DNA of 64,000 nt. Source: Bacillota bacterium. GTDB lineage: Bacteria > Bacillota > Clostridia > Christensenellales > SZUA-584. Positions 43,703 through 52,444 of this stretch are shown in pieces; within the stretch, counting starts at the first letter, position 1; each line of letters begins with the position of its first letter. The DNA lies in assembly GCA_023461435.1 (NCBI GenBank), contig JAEYLC010000044.1, forward strand, positions 158,794-222,793, in the 5' to 3' direction. Made by a program: the position numbers and the translations under genes. The notes below the pieces were generated by a model that searched no databases, had not been told where the DNA came from, and saw only the letters and a list, made by a program, of their open reading frames with translations.

Positions 43703-44426
43703 GATAGATAAAACGCTGATTGACAATATGAATCTTAACCGGTCGTTTATCGTCATTACACCGAAGGAGACGATTCGGCGCGAAGAAAAGATCCTCGGGA
43801 AAATTCTCAGTGTGGAGGATGAGGAACAGCTTCCGCCGGCCGTGCGGGAGCTCGCGCGCGAGCACATACAAGCCGCCAACGAAAAGGCGCAGCAGATACT
43901 GTACAACGCGCGTGTTGAGGCGGAGCAGATCAAAGAGGCGGCGCAAAGCGAAGGCTATGAACGGGGGCTTGCGGAGGGCAGACAGATGGCGGCGGCTGAG
44001 CTTAAGGCCAAAAACGAGGAGGTCAAAGGTGTGCTGTCGCGCGTGGAAAGCTATCGGCAGAACCTTTATCAGACGCTCGAATCCGATATTCTGTCGCTGG
44101 CTATGGATGTTGCCGAAAAAATTGTGAATCTGCAAATGGACGCAGACGATAATGTGTTTAAAGATATTGTCAAAAGGGCGGTCGCCAGTATCCGGCATGC
44201 GGATGATTTTTCGCTGTATGTGAGCAAGGAAGATTGCAAGAAATACTTCAGTGACGACGGGCAGTGGCTTCGTGATGAAGCACAGCTTGCGTCCGTGGAA
44301 GTGGTCGCCGACCTAAGCCTGCCCAAAGGAAGCTGCATCATTGAGGCCGACAGCGAGATCGTCGACGCGGGCGTACCGATGCAGCTTAATAAGATCGGCC
44401 AGTTTTTAAGCGAGCAGGTTGAGTGA
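43695..44426 (+). CDS. fliH: Flagellar export ATPase regulator FliH
   Basis: 243 residues. A long helical N-terminus rich in Glu, Ala and Gln (60-110, with AQSEGYERGLAEGRQMAAAE) precedes the C-terminal V-ATPase-E-like domain (LAMDVAEKIVNLQM, LPKGSCIIEADSEIVDAGV). It anchors and restrains FliI. TTG start inside fliG with GGGGGATGAG before it; an ATG at 43728 has no ribosome site. Confidence 0.9.
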   Translation: MYKIDKTLIDNMNLNRSFIVITPKETIRREEKILGKILSVEDEEQLPPAVRELAREHIQAANEKAQQILYNARVEAEQIKEAAQSEGYERGLAEGRQMAAAELKAKNEEVKGVLSRVESYRQNLYQTLESDILSLAMDVAEKIVNLQMDADDNVFKDIVKRAVASIRHADDFSLYVSKEDCKKYFSDDGQWLRDEAQLASVEVVADLSLPKGSCIIEADSEIVDAGVPMQLNKIGQFLSEQVE

Positions 44427-44427
44427 T

Positions 44428-45756
44428 ATGTTCGCAAAAACGCAGCGCTTAAAAAGCGCGCTTAGCGATAAGGATTTTTTTGAATACGGCGGCAGGGTCA
44501 GCCAGATTTACGGTCTGACGGTAGAGGCCATAGGCCTTTCCGCTCGGCTCGGCGATATATGCCGCATCTATACCGACGACAAGTCGAAGTTCATACTGTC
44601 CGAGGTGGTCGGCTTTAAGGAAAAAAAGGTGCTGCTGATGCCCTTCGGCGATTTGTCGGGCGTGGGGCCCAGCAGCTATGTGGTTTCCGACAACAGGGCG
44701 CTTAAAGTTCCGGTGGGCAACGCTTTCCTGGGCCGCGTGCTCGACGGCCTTGGCAACCCGATGGACGAGCTTGGCCCGATTAAACCGGACGACTATTATC
44801 CGATTATGAACAACCCGCCAAGCCCCTTGGAGCGAAGGCGCATCACGGAAAAGCTGCCGCTCGGCATCAAGGCGATCGATTCCATGCTGACGCTCGGCAA
44901 GGGGCAGAGAATCGGCATATTCGCGGGCAGCGGCGTCGGAAAGAGCACGCTGCTCGGCATGATCGCGAGAAACACCTCGGCGGACATCAACGTGATCGTG
45001 CTGATCGGCGAAAGAGGGCGCGAGGTTCGCGATTTTATTGAAAAAGACCTCAAAGAAGAGGGGCTCAAGCGCTCGATACTTGTGATTGCCACCTCGGACC
45101 AGCCCGCACTTGTGCGTCTCAAATCCGCGATGGTGGGGACGGCGATTGCGGAGTACTTTCGCAGTCAGGGCCTTGATGTGATGCTGATGATGGACTCGCT
45201 GACGCGATTTGCGATGGCTCAGCGCGAGATTGGCATGGCGATCGGCGAGCCGCCCGTATCGCGCGGGTTTACGCCTTCGGTGTACGCGATTCTGCCCAAG
45301 CTGCTTGAGCGTGCGGGCATGTGCAGCACCGGGTCCATTACCGGTCTTTACACCGTGCTGGTGGAAGGCGACGATCTGGATGAGCCCATATCCGATACGG
45401 TAAGGGGCATACTCGACGGGCACATCGTGCTCACACGCAAGCTCGCCAACGGCAACCACTATCCGGCGATCGATGTGCTGCAGAGCGTCAGCAGGCTGAT
45501 GCCGGATGTGCTCGAAAGGGACGCGCTCGGCAAGGTGTCGTACTTAAAGGGCGTGATGTCCACGTATAAGGATGCGCAGGATCTCATCTCAATCGGCGCT
45601 TATAAGGCCGGTTCCAGCGCAAAAATCGACGAGGCGATCGCGCTCAACGATTCAATCACCGGTCTTTTACGGCAGCAGGTTCAAGAGAGATTTTCATTTG
45701 AGCAGACGATGGATATCGTGAGCAAAATTTACGACAGGCGAAGTGAGAGAGAATGA
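44428..45756 (+). CDS. fliI: Flagellum-specific ATPase FliI
   Basis: 442 residues, related to F1-beta. Walker A GIFAGSGVGKSTL, IGERGREV, Walker B LMMDSLTRFA and the family sequence AIGEPPVSRGFTPSV are intact. Powers protein export together with FliH and FliJ. The ATG at 44428 just after the fliH stop is preferred to a TTG at 44419. Confidence 0.97.
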   Translation: MFAKTQRLKSALSDKDFFEYGGRVSQIYGLTVEAIGLSARLGDICRIYTDDKSKFILSEVVGFKEKKVLLMPFGDLSGVGPSSYVVSDNRALKVPVGNAFLGRVLDGLGNPMDELGPIKPDDYYPIMNNPPSPLERRRITEKLPLGIKAIDSMLTLGKGQRIGIFAGSGVGKSTLLGMIARNTSADINVIVLIGERGREVRDFIEKDLKEEGLKRSILVIATSDQPALVRLKSAMVGTAIAEYFRSQGLDVMLMMDSLTRFAMAQREIGMAIGEPPVSRGFTPSVYAILPKLLERAGMCSTGSITGLYTVLVEGDDLDEPISDTVRGILDGHIVLTRKLANGNHYPAIDVLQSVSRLMPDVLERDALGKVSYLKGVMSTYKDAQDLISIGAYKAGSSAKIDEAIALNDSITGLLRQQVQERFSFEQTMDIVSKIYDRRSERE

Positions 45757-46193
45757 AGCGATTTGTGTTTTCGCTACAGTCGTGGTACGGCATGCAGCTA
45801 AGTCTGGAAAAACAGCACAAGCTTCAAATCGGCATGATTGAAGCCAGGATCAACGCGGGCAAAGACCAGCTTGCGGCGCTGAATGGCTGCTTTGACAGGA
45901 CGAAATATGAGTTTACGGGCGAGGTGTCGCAAGGCATGGTTGTGCACCGCGCGTGTCATTACGGCTCCTATTTCGAGAGCGCCAAAACATCGATGACCGC
46001 TTTGCAGATGCACATTGCGCAGCTGGAGGAGGAGAAGGAAGAGTGGATGCAAAAGCTTGTGCATGTCCGCAGGGAAATCAAGCTGCTCGATAATCTGCGT
46101 GAAAACCAGTACCGGGAGTATCTTGACGAGGCTAAAAAGCAGCAGGATAAGTTCATCGATGATCTGGTTTCATATAAAGTATCAATAACGTAA
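45753..46193 (+). CDS. fliJ: Flagellar export chaperone FliJ
   Basis: 146 residues, nearly all coiled coil, beginning RFVFSLQSWYGMQLSLEKQ as in the family. FliJ forms the stalk of the export ATPase. Overlaps fliI by 4 bases. Confidence 0.9.
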   Translation: MKRFVFSLQSWYGMQLSLEKQHKLQIGMIEARINAGKDQLAALNGCFDRTKYEFTGEVSQGMVVHRACHYGSYFESAKTSMTALQMHIAQLEEEKEEWMQKLVHVRREIKLLDNLRENQYREYLDEAKKQQDKFIDDLVSYKVSIT

Positions 46194-46203
46194 GGAATTA
46201 ATT

Positions 46204-46956
46204 ATGGATATTCAAGACAGAGACGACAGGCCGGACTTAGAGGAAGGCAAGCAAGGCGCAAGAAAAGAAAAGGCCCCAAGGCCACCCAAACCTGCCCCCC
46301 CTTCCAAGCCGCAAAAAACGCCGACGCCCGCCAAACCCGCCAAACCGCCCAAGCAAAAGAAAAAAATATCGGGAGCTGCTGTGTTCAGCATTTTTTTAAT
46401 TTTGCTGATCGTGGCTGGGGCTGCGTGCGTTTATTTTGATGTGGGCGGTATTAAACAGCTGGTTATCGACTTTTTACAGGCGAGCCAACCCAAGGTGGAA
46501 GGCAAGCTGACCGACGCCGAGCTGGCCGCGCTGCAGGCCGACCTTGAAACGCAGCAGGCGGATCTGGATGCCGAAAAAACAAAATTTGACGATCAAAAAG
46601 CTAAGCTTAAGGAAAAGCAGCAAACGCTCGATAATACAAAAGGAGAGTTAGATAAGCGCGAACAGGAACTGGCGGACAGGGAAGCTGCGGTTGCGGAAAA
46701 GGAACAGTCTCAGCAGCAGCAGGCTGATACGCAGGTTCAGGCGGAGCAGGCAAAAGCGGATACGCAGGCCGCCGCCAAAATGTTCGAACAGATGGACGCG
46801 GCGGCGGCGGCCAAGATGATTGCGCCGCTTGATACGCAGTACATCGTGGATCTGCTGCTCAATATGAGCAGTGAGAGCGCGTCTAAAATACTCTCCAATA
46901 TGAACTCAAAGACTGCGACAAAAGTTTTATCGGAAATGGTGAAACAAAGCAGTTAA
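46204..46956 (+). CDS. MotE/YlxF-like protein with MgtE N-domain-like end
   Basis: 250 residues. A Pro/Lys-rich cytoplasmic N-terminus (1-55), one membrane segment (57-78), a long coiled coil (95-190), and a C-terminal repeat region (KMFEQMDAAAAAKMIAPLD, LLLNMSSESASKILSNM) resembling the MgtE N-domain. This layout fits YlxF/MotE-type proteins usually found between fliJ and fliK, where MotE of other bacteria chaperones the stator partner MotC. Function here inferred. Confidence 0.8.
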   Translation: MDIQDRDDRPDLEEGKQGARKEKAPRPPKPAPPSKPQKTPTPAKPAKPPKQKKKISGAAVFSIFLILLIVAGAACVYFDVGGIKQLVIDFLQASQPKVEGKLTDAELAALQADLETQQADLDAEKTKFDDQKAKLKEKQQTLDNTKGELDKREQELADREAAVAEKEQSQQQQADTQVQAEQAKADTQAAAKMFEQMDAAAAAKMIAPLDTQYIVDLLLNMSSESASKILSNMNSKTATKVLSEMVKQSS

Positions 46957-46970
46957 GAAGGAGGCGTTTG

Positions 46971-47045
46971 ATGCGACCACAACTAAATAGGAAGGAGGAA
47001 GGTTATTGCCAAACTTACCGATGGTATCAATCGAGATACCGATAA
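46971..47045 (+). other. Short upstream ORF overlapping the fliK start
   Basis: ATG at 46971, 5 bases after GAAGGAGGCG, opens a 24-residue frame (rich in Arg, Tyr and Gln) that ends at TAA 47043-47045. It crosses the fliK TTG (47006) in a different frame. The fliK ribosome site GGAAGGAGGAAGG is contained inside this small frame. It may couple or limit fliK translation. Confidence 0.35.
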
Positions 47046-48514
47046 GTGCCGGTGCTGATATCAGCAGACAGCCGGGAATGGTGCAGAAAAACGATGGCAG
47101 CAGGAAGGAACCTCTGGCATTCAAGAAAAAGCTTGAAGACTGCATCAAGGCTGACGATACGCCGTACGGCGTTCCCTCAGCGGCTGTGAATCAGACCGGC
47201 GGCAACACTCAGGATAACAGCATGGCCGCCAATTTGACGGACGAACAGGCGAAACCTCAAATTGTTGGCATTCTCGAAGGATTCGGTTTGCTGGATTATC
47301 TATCTGACCTCCCTCTCGTTTCTCCCACGGACGGCCAAACGGCGGACAGTCAGACCGTCGGCCAGGCTGCCCTGAAATTGCTTCAAGGATTGACTCAGAA
47401 TACGGAGCAAACAGGAGCGTTAGAGAAATATGCAAGGATGCTGTCCAACGACCAACTGGCAAAGCTGCCCCCGGAGCTGCAGCAGGCCTTAGCGCAAGCA
47501 GTTGGCGAGTATTTGGGCTCGTTCGAGAGTACCAATAATGCACCGGTGAAAGAGGCTTTGCCCCAAGGCACAGGCGTCATACCGGCTGTCACTCAGGCCG
47601 CCGAAGCGGCGGCGGACATATCGTCATTGCCGGATAAGATTGCAAGCCTGCTCATCAAATTGAAATCAATGCAGCAGGATGCGAGGCCGGCGGAGGCTGT
47701 ACCGGAAAAAGTTCAAACACCCGGTCTTGGGACGGCGGCGGCCACAGAGAAACCGCAAGCGGAACCGGCGGCGAAACCGGTATCCGCAGTATCGGCACCC
47801 GTAGAACCGGCAGCCAAGCCGGAGACGGTTAAGCCGGAAGCGGTGAAACCGATGACGGCACAGTCCGCGGATCAATCTGCCGATAACAAGCCGGTGGCAA
47901 GCGCCCCGGAGCCCGCGGTTAAACCCGAGGTCAAAACGCTTTCGTCCGATGAACCGGCGGTGCAGACTCAAAGGCCCGATGCGCCCGTCAATCCGCAGCC
48001 GGCTTCCACGCTCAAAACGGATGCAAGCGCTGTGCAGCAAGCGGCGAAAGCGCCCGAGGCCAAAGGGGCTGACTTCGTGAAAGACAATGTGATGCGCATT
48101 GTGGACAAGATGAGCGCGCAAGCTGTCGGCGGCAAGTACGATTTTGACGTGGAACTCAAGCCCGATTTTCTCGGCAAGGTCAATATCAAGCTCTCGATGG
48201 AAAACGGCGAAATCCGCATGCAGATCAAAACGGATGATGTGAATGTGAAGAGCATGTTTGCCGACCAGGTTTCATCCATGCAGGCGGCGCTCAAAGACAA
48301 GGGCATCGCCGTGACCAACATCGATGTGACCTATCAGAGCCAGATGCAAACAGGTGCGGACCCGCGTTCTTACAGCCAAAACGGCAGCGGAAAGCAGCAG
48401 AGCGGCCGGGTTCACGCATCATTGGAACAGATTGCGGGAGGCGGTGTTTTTGAGACAATGTCTCAGATAACCGGATTTACTCACAGCGGCAGTTCCGTTG
48501 AGTATCTTGCCTAA
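47006..48514 (+). CDS. fliK: Flagellar hook-length control protein FliK
   Basis: 502 residues. A long, disordered Pro/Ala/Lys-rich ruler (about 170-350, with repeated KPE/KPV elements) is followed by the C-terminal Flg_hook domain (VELKPDFLGKVNIKLSMENG, near residues 375-455), which signals to FlhB. TTG start with AAGGAGG 7 bases before it. Directly before flgD and flgE, its usual place. Confidence 0.92.
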   Translation: MPNLPMVSIEIPISAGADISRQPGMVQKNDGSRKEPLAFKKKLEDCIKADDTPYGVPSAAVNQTGGNTQDNSMAANLTDEQAKPQIVGILEGFGLLDYLSDLPLVSPTDGQTADSQTVGQAALKLLQGLTQNTEQTGALEKYARMLSNDQLAKLPPELQQALAQAVGEYLGSFESTNNAPVKEALPQGTGVIPAVTQAAEAAADISSLPDKIASLLIKLKSMQQDARPAEAVPEKVQTPGLGTAAATEKPQAEPAAKPVSAVSAPVEPAAKPETVKPEAVKPMTAQSADQSADNKPVASAPEPAVKPEVKTLSSDEPAVQTQRPDAPVNPQPASTLKTDASAVQQAAKAPEAKGADFVKDNVMRIVDKMSAQAVGGKYDFDVELKPDFLGKVNIKLSMENGEIRMQIKTDDVNVKSMFADQVSSMQAALKDKGIAVTNIDVTYQSQMQTGADPRSYSQNGSGKQQSGRVHASLEQIAGGGVFETMSQITGFTHSGSSVEYLA

Positions 48515-48528
48515 AAGGAGAGATCATT

Positions 48529-49227
48529 ATGGCAACAGTAGACGCGACAACGTCGTCATCGGCGGCAAGGTCGCTGGAGGAATATCAGAAAAGTCAGCGC
48601 ACAACGGGTTCAAAGCTTGATCAAGAGGACTTTTTGAAGATACTTGTGGCCCAGATGTCGAATCAGGACCCGATGGAGCCGACGAGCAACGAGGATTTCT
48701 TGGCCCAGATGGCCCAGTTCTCGGCGCTTGAGGCGATGACCGCTATGAGCGCAAGCTTTGCGACCACACAGGCTTACAGCATGATCGGCAAAATCGCATA
48801 CGTGCAGGACGGTTCCGATGTGGTGTACGGTAAAGTCAGCGGCGTGGTCAACGAGGACGGAATCAACTATATACTGATCGGCGATAAGTACTATGATGCC
48901 AAAAAGGTGACAGGTGTGATGGAAATCCCGACGTCGGAACTGGAGCAGCAATTATTGCAGAGCGCGAGCCTGATCGGCAAAGCCGTAACAGCGCAGATAA
49001 CAGGCACCGACAACCAGACGACGACGATCACCGGTATCGTCGATAAGCTGGTCGTGAAGGACGGCGCTCTGTATGCCGTGGTCAACGGGACGAATGTTCC
49101 GATTTCAAAGATCACGGAAATTGCAACGGAAGTCACAACCCCGGTTGATCCGCCGGAAACCGAAGATCCGGGTGAAACCGAGAATCCGCCGGAAACCGAA
49201 AATCCAACCGAAAATGAGGAGGAATAA
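48529..49227 (+). CDS. flgD: Hook assembly capping protein FlgD
   Basis: 232 residues. N-terminal TGSKLDQEDFLKILVAQMSN then QDPMEPTSNEDFLAQMAQFS is the family signature; a beta-sandwich-like middle follows. The last 28 residues are unusual: an acidic Pro-Glu-Thr repeat (PETEDPGETENPPETENP), which looks like an unfolded tail. FlgD caps the growing hook. Confidence 0.93.
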   Translation: MATVDATTSSSAARSLEEYQKSQRTTGSKLDQEDFLKILVAQMSNQDPMEPTSNEDFLAQMAQFSALEAMTAMSASFATTQAYSMIGKIAYVQDGSDVVYGKVSGVVNEDGINYILIGDKYYDAKKVTGVMEIPTSELEQQLLQSASLIGKAVTAQITGTDNQTTTITGIVDKLVVKDGALYAVVNGTNVPISKITEIATEVTTPVDPPETEDPGETENPPETENPTENEEE

Positions 49228-49232
49228 CCACT

Positions 49233-50126
49233 ATGATGCGTTCATTATATTCCGGTGTGACCGGACTTAGAAACCATCAGACAAAGATGGATGTGATCGG
49301 CAATAACATTGCCAACGTCAACACAATCGGCTACAAATCGAGCCGTGTGATATTTCAGGATATTTACAGCCAGACGATCAAACCGGCATCCACATCGGGC
49401 GGTGCCACCGGCGGCACAAACCCGCAGCAGATCGGCCTTGGCGTGCAGGTCGCCACAATCGACGTGATGCACACGAAGGGAACGCCGCAGTACACGGGCT
49501 ACGCGCTGGATCTTTCGATCGACGGCGACGGCTATTTCGTGATTTCGGACGGTTCGGAAATGACCTACACGCGTGCGGGCAATTTGTATACGGATTCACA
49601 GAACTGCCTTGTCGATGCGAACGGCAATTATATCATGTGCGTGGATCCAAACATGACCATCCCCAATCCTGCTTACCCGGTTCCGCCACTTCCCAATCCT
49701 GATAACATTCCCGAGACGCTTCCGGACACCCAGTATGTGGCCGGCGATCTGCATAAACTCGAAATTCCGGCGGGGTATACCGATATCTCCATCAATAAGG
49801 ACGGTCAGGTGGTGGGTCTCGATTCCACCAATACGAGCCATGTGCTCGGCGTTGTCGCGGTCGCCACATTTGCTAACCCGAACGGTCTTGAGAAGAGCGG
49901 TGAGAACTCGTACAGGCTGACGGTCAACTCCGGCGCGCCAACTTACGTACAGCCCGCCACCAACGGCTCGGGCAAGCTGAATCCGGGCACGCTCGAAATG
50001 GCGAATGTGGATTTAACGGCTGAATTCGCGGACATGATCGTCACGCAGAGAGGCTTCCAGGCCAACTCAAGAATCATCACCACGACAGACCAGATGCTTG
50101 AAGAGCTGGTGAACATGGTCAGATAA
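49233..50126 (+). CDS. flgE: Flagellar hook protein FlgE
   Basis: 297 residues, the short Firmicutes-type hook subunit. N-terminus MRSLYSGVTGLRNHQTKMDV and NNIANVNTIGYKSSR; middle DLSIDGDGYFVISDG; C-terminus LTAEFADMIVTQRGFQANSR. A Pro-rich insert (PNPAYPVPPLPNPDN) sits at about 145-160. Two adjacent ATGs (49233, 49236) are possible starts. Follows flgD. Confidence 0.92.
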   Translation: MMRSLYSGVTGLRNHQTKMDVIGNNIANVNTIGYKSSRVIFQDIYSQTIKPASTSGGATGGTNPQQIGLGVQVATIDVMHTKGTPQYTGYALDLSIDGDGYFVISDGSEMTYTRAGNLYTDSQNCLVDANGNYIMCVDPNMTIPNPAYPVPPLPNPDNIPETLPDTQYVAGDLHKLEIPAGYTDISINKDGQVVGLDSTNTSHVLGVVAVATFANPNGLEKSGENSYRLTVNSGAPTYVQPATNGSGKLNPGTLEMANVDLTAEFADMIVTQRGFQANSRIITTTDQMLEELVNMVR

Positions 50127-50140
50127 TTGACCCGCAGATG

Positions 50141-50165
50141 AGGCGGGGGAGCTTTTCCTCCGCCT
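50141..50165 (+). other. Stable hairpin between flgE and flbD
   Basis: Ten-bp stem AGGCGGGGGA (50141-50150) with TCCTCCGCCT (50156-50165), one G-T pair, loop GCTTT. No T-run follows, so it is not a classic terminator; it may protect or process the mRNA between the hook and motor genes. Confidence 0.5.
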
Positions 50166-50195
50166 TATAAAAATAAATTAAGGGGGATGATGGAC

Positions 50196-50402
50196 TTGAT
50201 TCGTGTTCATCGCTTAAACGATCAGGAATTTCTGATAAACTGTGAATTGATCGAATTTGTGGAGGAAACACCGAACACTGTCATTTCAATGGTATCGGGG
50301 CGCAAGATCGTGGTTGCGGAAAGCAGCGAGGCAATACAAACTCTGATTATCGAATACAAGCGAAAAATCTTTTCTTCAAATAAAGTAAAGGCAAAAGAGT
50401 GA
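50196..50402 (+). CDS. flbD: FlbD family flagellar protein
   Basis: About 68 residues. The sequence IRVHRLNDQEFLINCELI then VSGRKIVVAESSEAI is the FlbD pattern of Gram-positives (not the Caulobacter regulator of the same name). Its exact role is unknown; it regularly lies between flgE and motA or fliL. Possible starts: ATG 50187 and 50190 are very close to AGGGGG (50181-50186); TTG 50196 has normal spacing and a family-like N-terminus. Confidence 0.88.
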   Translation: MIRVHRLNDQEFLINCELIEFVEETPNTVISMVSGRKIVVAESSEAIQTLIIEYKRKIFSSNKVKAKE

Positions 50403-50416
50403 TAGAGGTGTTCTGA

Positions 50417-51211
50417 TTGGAAAAAACGACAATAATTGGTATAGCTGCGGGCTTGGGATGTATTGTTATTTCAATAATGATGAGCGGAAATGTGATGTCA
50501 TTTCTTGATCTCCCATCGGTTTTTATCGTGATTGGCGGGGTCATTGCGTCAACGGTCGTATCCTATCCGGGTAAAACATTAAAATCACTGAAGGTCGTCA
50601 TGCAGAATGCTTTCAGAGCCAAAAAAATCGATCTGAATGATGACATCGAATTGATCATAAAAATTGCCAACATTGCCCGCCGCGAAGGATTGCTGGCTCT
50701 TGAAGATTCTATTCAGGATATTGACAACCCGTTTTTACAAAAGGGCGTGATGCTGATTGTCGACGGCGCCGATGCGGAGCTGGTCAAAAACGTGCTCGAA
50801 ACGGAGATCGCATTCATCGAAGACAGGCACGGGCAGGGCCAGGCGATCGTTCTGAGCATGTCGTCTTATTCTCCTGCCTATGGAATGATCGGCACGCTGA
50901 TCGGTCTTATCAATATGCTCAAAGAGCTTGACAATATGGATTCGCTCGCGCCGAATATGGCTGTCGCGCTGGTCACCACGTTTTACGGTGTGGTGCTCGC
51001 GAATCTTGTTTTTACGCCGATTGCAAAAAAGCTTAAAGTTCACAGCGATATGGAAAGCCTGCAAAAAGAGCTGTATCTCGAGGGTCTGCTGTCCATACAG
51101 GACGGAGAAAATCCGCGTATCATTAAGGACAAGCTGACAGCCTTCATAGCGCGCCGTGATCAGCGGCGGGATGCAGAGGACACGACAAATCCCGAGGTCA
51201 AGGAACTGTAG
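50417..51211 (+). CDS. motA: Flagellar motor stator protein MotA
   Basis: 264 residues, four membrane segments (about 3-22, 30-50, 148-168, 180-200). MotA with MotB forms the proton channel stator. The cytoplasmic loop with the charged residues facing FliG and the PAYGMIGTLIGLINML segment are present. TTG start after AGAGGTG. Whether the stator uses protons or sodium is not clear from sequence. Confidence 0.94.
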   Translation: MEKTTIIGIAAGLGCIVISIMMSGNVMSFLDLPSVFIVIGGVIASTVVSYPGKTLKSLKVVMQNAFRAKKIDLNDDIELIIKIANIARREGLLALEDSIQDIDNPFLQKGVMLIVDGADAELVKNVLETEIAFIEDRHGQGQAIVLSMSSYSPAYGMIGTLIGLINMLKELDNMDSLAPNMAVALVTTFYGVVLANLVFTPIAKKLKVHSDMESLQKELYLEGLLSIQDGENPRIIKDKLTAFIARRDQRRDAEDTTNPEVKEL

Positions 51212-51227
51212 TTTTCGGAGGGGGCCT

Positions 51228-52010
51228 ATGAGAAAAAGGAAGAAGGAAGATGCCGGAGAGGGCGCTTACTGGATGGACACCTATGGAGACATGGTGACTT
51301 TGCTGCTAACGTTTTTTGTTTTTTTGTACTCATTTTCTACTATTGATGCGGCCAAATGGGAAGAGCTTGCCAATGCGCTGTCCGGTACGCCGATTGTCGC
51401 CGTGGAAGCGCTGAGCGCTTCGGATGTCAAGGCACCCGCCATTGAAGGCCAGAACACCACGGATGCAGAACCTTCACCGACGCCCGCGCCGACCGGAACG
51501 CAAGCCATGAGTGCAGCACAGGTCGCCGAGGCCAAAGAACAGTTTAACGAGCTTTACGATAAAATGAAGATGCATATCGAGACAAACGGTCTGCAGGATA
51601 AGCTTAATGTGGAAATGCAGGACGGTGAGATATTAATGACGATGAACGAAACCGCCCTGTTTGATTCCGGAAGTGATGTGTTGAAGCCGGATGCAAGGGA
51701 GATATTGCCTACTATTTGTGATCTTCTCAATCAGTACGATCCGCTGCTCAGATGGATACGCATTGAAGGGCATACCGATGATGTACCGATACAGAACAGC
51801 AAGTTCAGAGACAACTGGGAATTGTCCAACGCAAGAGCGTACAGTGTGCTGGATTATGTGCTGTCTCTTGGTATCAATCCGTACAAGGTCGGCTCGACGG
51901 GCCTTGGAGAGTATCATCCGGTTGTCCCCAACGACAGCAAGGAAAACCAGGCGCGTAACCGCCGCGTTGATTTTGTGATAGAGAGCATTTTGAAAGATAA
52001 TGAGGAATAA
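51228..52010 (+). CDS. motB: Flagellar motor stator protein MotB
   Basis: 260 residues from the ATG at 51228, right after GGAGGGGG; the frame upstream overlaps motA and is not used. One membrane segment carries the ion-binding aspartate in WMDTYGDMVTLLLTFFVF. A Pro/Thr linker precedes an OmpA-like peptidoglycan-binding domain (IEGHTDDVPI, NWELSNARAYSVLDY, NRRVDFVI). Confidence 0.95.
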   Translation: MRKRKKEDAGEGAYWMDTYGDMVTLLLTFFVFLYSFSTIDAAKWEELANALSGTPIVAVEALSASDVKAPAIEGQNTTDAEPSPTPAPTGTQAMSAAQVAEAKEQFNELYDKMKMHIETNGLQDKLNVEMQDGEILMTMNETALFDSGSDVLKPDAREILPTICDLLNQYDPLLRWIRIEGHTDDVPIQNSKFRDNWELSNARAYSVLDYVLSLGINPYKVGSTGLGEYHPVVPNDSKENQARNRRVDFVIESILKDNEE

Positions 52011-52013
52011 GCG

Positions 52014-52412
52014 ATGAAAAAGATATTGATTATTATTGTCTTAGCTTTGGTGGTTGCGGGTGCAGCCGTCTATTTTCTTTTTTTAACGCCGCCGCCGAAA
52101 GCGGAAACCATTTATTATACGCCGGGCGACTATTTTGTGACAAACATCAAAGACAGCGATGCGCTGATTAAAGTCACCATCGTGCTGGAGCTCAGCACGA
52201 CGGATCCTGAAAGCGCAACGGAATACCTGACGCAAAACAACCATATTATACGGGATGTCATTGTCTTTACATTGAGAAGCAAAACCGAAGAGGAATTACG
52301 GAGCCAAGGTATCGAAGATCAGCTGCGGACCGAAATTGTGAATAATTTGAAAAGCAAGATGGGGCTTGACTATATTACGACGATCTATTTTAATGATTAT
52401 GTGATACAATAA
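52014..52412 (+). CDS. fliL: Flagellar basal body-associated protein FliL
   Basis: 132 residues, one N-terminal membrane segment (3-23) and a C-terminal FliL domain (YYTPGDYFVTNIKDSDALIK, IIRDVIVFTLRSKT, YITTIYFNDYVIQ). FliL surrounds the stator and supports its function. Three bases after motB. Confidence 0.93.
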   Translation: MKKILIIIVLALVVAGAAVYFLFLTPPPKAETIYYTPGDYFVTNIKDSDALIKVTIVLELSTTDPESATEYLTQNNHIIRDVIVFTLRSKTEEELRSQGIEDQLRTEIVNNLKSKMGLDYITTIYFNDYVIQ

Positions 52413-52444
52413 TTTTAAAGGCTGCTTGCGAAGGAGTATGAATT

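Noticed and set aside
51156..51227. Upstream extension of MotB
   Set aside because: It overlaps motA, and the ATG at 51228 has GGAGGGGG directly before it and a normal MotB N-terminus.
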